Source: Lachnospiraceae bacterium (lineage in GTDB: Bacteria; Bacillota; Clostridia; Lachnospirales; Lachnospiraceae). Taken from it: a stretch of DNA of 64,000 nt. Made by a program: the position numbers and the translations under genes. Shown piece by piece: positions 62,106 to 64,000 of this stretch. Under the pieces are notes generated by a model. It was given only the letters and a program-made list of their open reading frames with translations, had not been told where the DNA came from and did no database searches. The stretch spans positions 1 through 64,000 of the forward strand of contig SVEZ01000014.1 in the NCBI GenBank assembly GCA_015057115.1, read 5' to 3'. How positions within the stretch are numbered: the stretch's first letter is position 1; the number at the start of each line of letters is the position of its first letter.

Positions 62106-64000
62106 ATGAAACAATTCAGAAAACTCAGCGCACTGCTTCTGGCATTAGCGCTGGTGCTCAGCCTTGTCGCACAGCCAACGATTAGCGCAAAGGCTGCCAC
62201 CAAATCCAAAAAACTGGTGATTTCTGTATCCAAGACCATCACCAAAGGTGACTCCGGTAAGGTCACCATCAAGAACCTGAAAAAAGGACAGAAGGTCAGC
62301 GTTGCCATCAAGAATAAGAAAATTCTTAAAGCATCCAAAACCACCTTCATTATGGGAAAAGCAGGTACTGCAACCGTTAACCTGAAAGCAATGAAAATCG
62401 GTAAAACCACCGTTGCCGTTAAGGTTAGCACCAAAGCAAAAGGTAGCTGGAATCGAGTTGCCAATAAAGCTTTTACCGTTAAGGTCGTAAAGAAGGCACC
62501 TGCACCTAGTGCAGACAACGACATTGCAGACCGACTTGCAGTTGAAAAACCATGGCTTAACTCCAGTGTTGGAGACGCGGTAAACAGAGGATATAATCCG
62601 GATTTAAAGGATGACTTCTATACTGCTGCCAACTACGAGAAATTAAAAACCATGCAGCTTGATCCGACTCACATGGTAGAAGGAACCTTCTATCAGGTTG
62701 ATTATGACGTTGAAAATGACAGAATGAAGCTTCTTGAAGACAAGTCTCTCACCGGTCACGACGCAGAGCTTGTAAGAAACTTATATGCATTATATCTTGA
62801 TTGGGACGGCAGAAACAAAGTTGGTCTCAGCAAGGCAAAACCGGTCGTTGACAGAATCGCAGCCCTTAAAAACATCGACGACTTAACCAAATATTTCTTG
62901 TCTAAGGATTGCGTTACCGGAATCTCAGGCGAAGGTGTAACCGTAGATATGGCTGACAGTTCCAAATATACCGTAGCTGTTAACAGCACCAGCCTTACCT
63001 TAGGTGATTCCGCAGAGTACAAGAACCGTACTTCATACGGAAATATGATTGCTAACTACTACAACAAAGTTGCGTCTTATATGTTGGGCAGATTTGGTTA
63101 CAGTGAAGACCAGATCAAGGACCTTTTTGCAAAGAGAGACGCTTTCGAAACCAAGATTGCATCTTCTATTTATACTGATGAAGAATCAAACATGATGGAG
63201 AACAGCGAATTCATCCATCCTTACACCTTAGAGGAATTAAGAAAAGCTTCTCCGGTTTTCCCGATTGCAGATATACTTGTTGCAGAGGGAATGGGTGACT
63301 CCAAGTCCTACAACGTATACGAGCCAAATTGGTTAAAGAAAATCAACGAGCTTTATACCGACGAAAACTTCGAAGGAATTAAAGCATATCTTCTTATCAA
63401 CGTAGCTCGTAGCTTTATCAGTACTACAGATGAAGAGGCTTTCCGTAAAGCTCAGGAACTTAGCAACGAGGTTAACGGTGTATCCCAGAGTGATCCGGAT
63501 GAAAAGCTGGCTCTTTCCAAGACCCGCTCCATGTTAGGAACCTGTGTCGCTAAAATGTACGTTCAGAAATATTCTTCTGCAAAGGTTAAGAAGGACATCA
63601 CCGATATGTGCGAGATTATCCGTGACTCTTACCGCACCATCATTAAGAGTCAGGACTGGATGTCTGATACCACCAAAGAAAAAGCATTGGAGAAACTGGA
63701 AGCAATTCGCGTAAATGCAGTATATCCTGACAAATGGACCGACTATTCCGGTTTAACCTTCAAATCCAAAGCTCAGGGCGGAACTTATCAGGAAGCTCTT
63801 GACGCAATCGGTGACTTTAACATGAAGCAGATGTTAAAATGCATCAACCAGTCTGTTGATAAGACTGCATGGGTTACCGAAGAAGTGGATGAAGTAAATG
63901 CTTACTACTATCCATTGGATAACTCCATTAATATTATTGCAGGAATTTTAAACGGCGATCTCTATAACGAGAATATGTCCTTAGAAGAAAAGTTCGGAAA
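62106..64000 (+). CDS. Secreted M13 (neprilysin-like) metallopeptidase, partial
   Basis: The first 631 codons; the gene runs off the right edge. Signal peptide about 1-30 (LLLALALVLSLVAQPTISA), an Ig-like/BIG2-type domain (about 33-125; KKLVISVSKTITKGDSGKVT is its first strand), then the helical M13 N-terminal region, including FEGIKAYLLINVARSFI and DWMSDTTKEKALEKLEAIRV. The latter is the conserved WMxxxTKxxAxxKL segment. The zinc site HExxH should lie just beyond the window, so activity cannot be judged. AGAGGAG precedes the start by about 5 nt. A surface or released peptidase. Confidence 0.85.
   Translation, partial: MKQFRKLSALLLALALVLSLVAQPTISAKAATKSKKLVISVSKTITKGDSGKVTIKNLKKGQKVSVAIKNKKILKASKTTFIMGKAGTATVNLKAMKIGKTTVAVKVSTKAKGSWNRVANKAFTVKVVKKAPAPSADNDIADRLAVEKPWLNSSVGDAVNRGYNPDLKDDFYTAANYEKLKTMQLDPTHMVEGTFYQVDYDVENDRMKLLEDKSLTGHDAELVRNLYALYLDWDGRNKVGLSKAKPVVDRIAALKNIDDLTKYFLSKDCVTGISGEGVTVDMADSSKYTVAVNSTSLTLGDSAEYKNRTSYGNMIANYYNKVASYMLGRFGYSEDQIKDLFAKRDAFETKIASSIYTDEESNMMENSEFIHPYTLEELRKASPVFPIADILVAEGMGDSKSYNVYEPNWLKKINELYTDENFEGIKAYLLINVARSFISTTDEEAFRKAQELSNEVNGVSQSDPDEKLALSKTRSMLGTCVAKMYVQKYSSAKVKKDITDMCEIIRDSYRTIIKSQDWMSDTTKEKALEKLEAIRVNAVYPDKWTDYSGLTFKSKAQGGTYQEALDAIGDFNMKQMLKCINQSVDKTAWVTEEVDEVNAYYYPLDNSINIIAGILNGDLYNENMSLEEKFG

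Noticed and set aside
62015..62524. 169-codon frame on the minus strand
   Set aside because: It is antisense to the signal peptide and Ig-like domain of the M13 peptidase, has repeat-like composition and no ribosome site.
1..64000. Insertion sequences, prophage or plasmid genes
   Set aside because: No transposase, integrase, phage structural or replication gene is seen on either strand.

Overview
The window looks like a chromosomal segment of an endospore-forming, low-to-moderate G+C Firmicute, most likely a gut Lachnospiraceae relative (class Clostridia). This rests on strong AGGAGG ribosome sites, sigma-A promoters with 17-bp spacers, a WhiA/RapZ/HPr-kinase operon, a clostridial acyl-ACP thioesterase, CotF-like spore coat proteins, DUF975 and SdpI-type membrane proteins, and the WYL/DegV/M42/M18 gene mix. 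The assignment is by gene content only, because no rRNA sequence is inside the window. About nine tenths of the genes lie on the minus strand.

Region 1-8200: two tandem consensus promoters and an rRNA-type leader run off the left edge, apparently stopping just at the start of a 16S gene. Two tRNA-Ser genes follow, with a promoter buried in the end of ispD. Next is a translation/tRNA-maturation operon read right to left: tex, ycxB-like, tsaE, tsaB, rimI, rnz, a membrane-anchored protein, tsaD, ispD. Region 8200-16100: two small plus-strand membrane proteins face a minus operon of a PucR/CdaR-type regulator, ftsE, ftsX, ctpA, prfB (with its programmed +1 frameshift) and lysC. Region 16100-21400: a degenerate WecG-like protein, an 880-bp non-coding stretch with a DnaA-box cluster and a 400-bp nested repeat element, a secreted SH3-NlpC/P60 hydrolase, ridA, cvfB, an acyl-ACP thioesterase and a self-contained tRNA-Gln unit.

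Region 21400-41000: yigZ, an AIM24 protein, a lipoprotein alkyl sulfatase, a class A penicillin-binding protein, a pseudo-receiver protein and a lipid kinase. Then comes the carbon-control and cell-wall block hprK, M18 peptidase, murB, rapZ, whiA and a Crh-like HPr in which position 15 is Glu and Ser46 is kept, followed by uvrC, ftsH and pyrG. Region 41000-51500: degV, a WYL regulator, small enzymes, an M42 peptidase, a three-receiver regulator, a secreted papain-family protease, coat proteins, an orphan prepilin peptidase and a MATE exporter.

Region 51500-64000 is the accessory part. A decayed LMW-phosphatase gene borders a seven-gene minus-strand locus: STAS-kinase fusion, two ATP-grasp ligases, a heterodimeric ABC exporter, a nucleotidyltransferase and a condensation-type acyltransferase. 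Its make-up suggests an undescribed small-molecule or surface-polymer pathway. Next to it is a Fic toxin with a 58-aa antitoxin carrying an SFEMEN inhibitory motif. The window ends inside a secreted M13 metallopeptidase.
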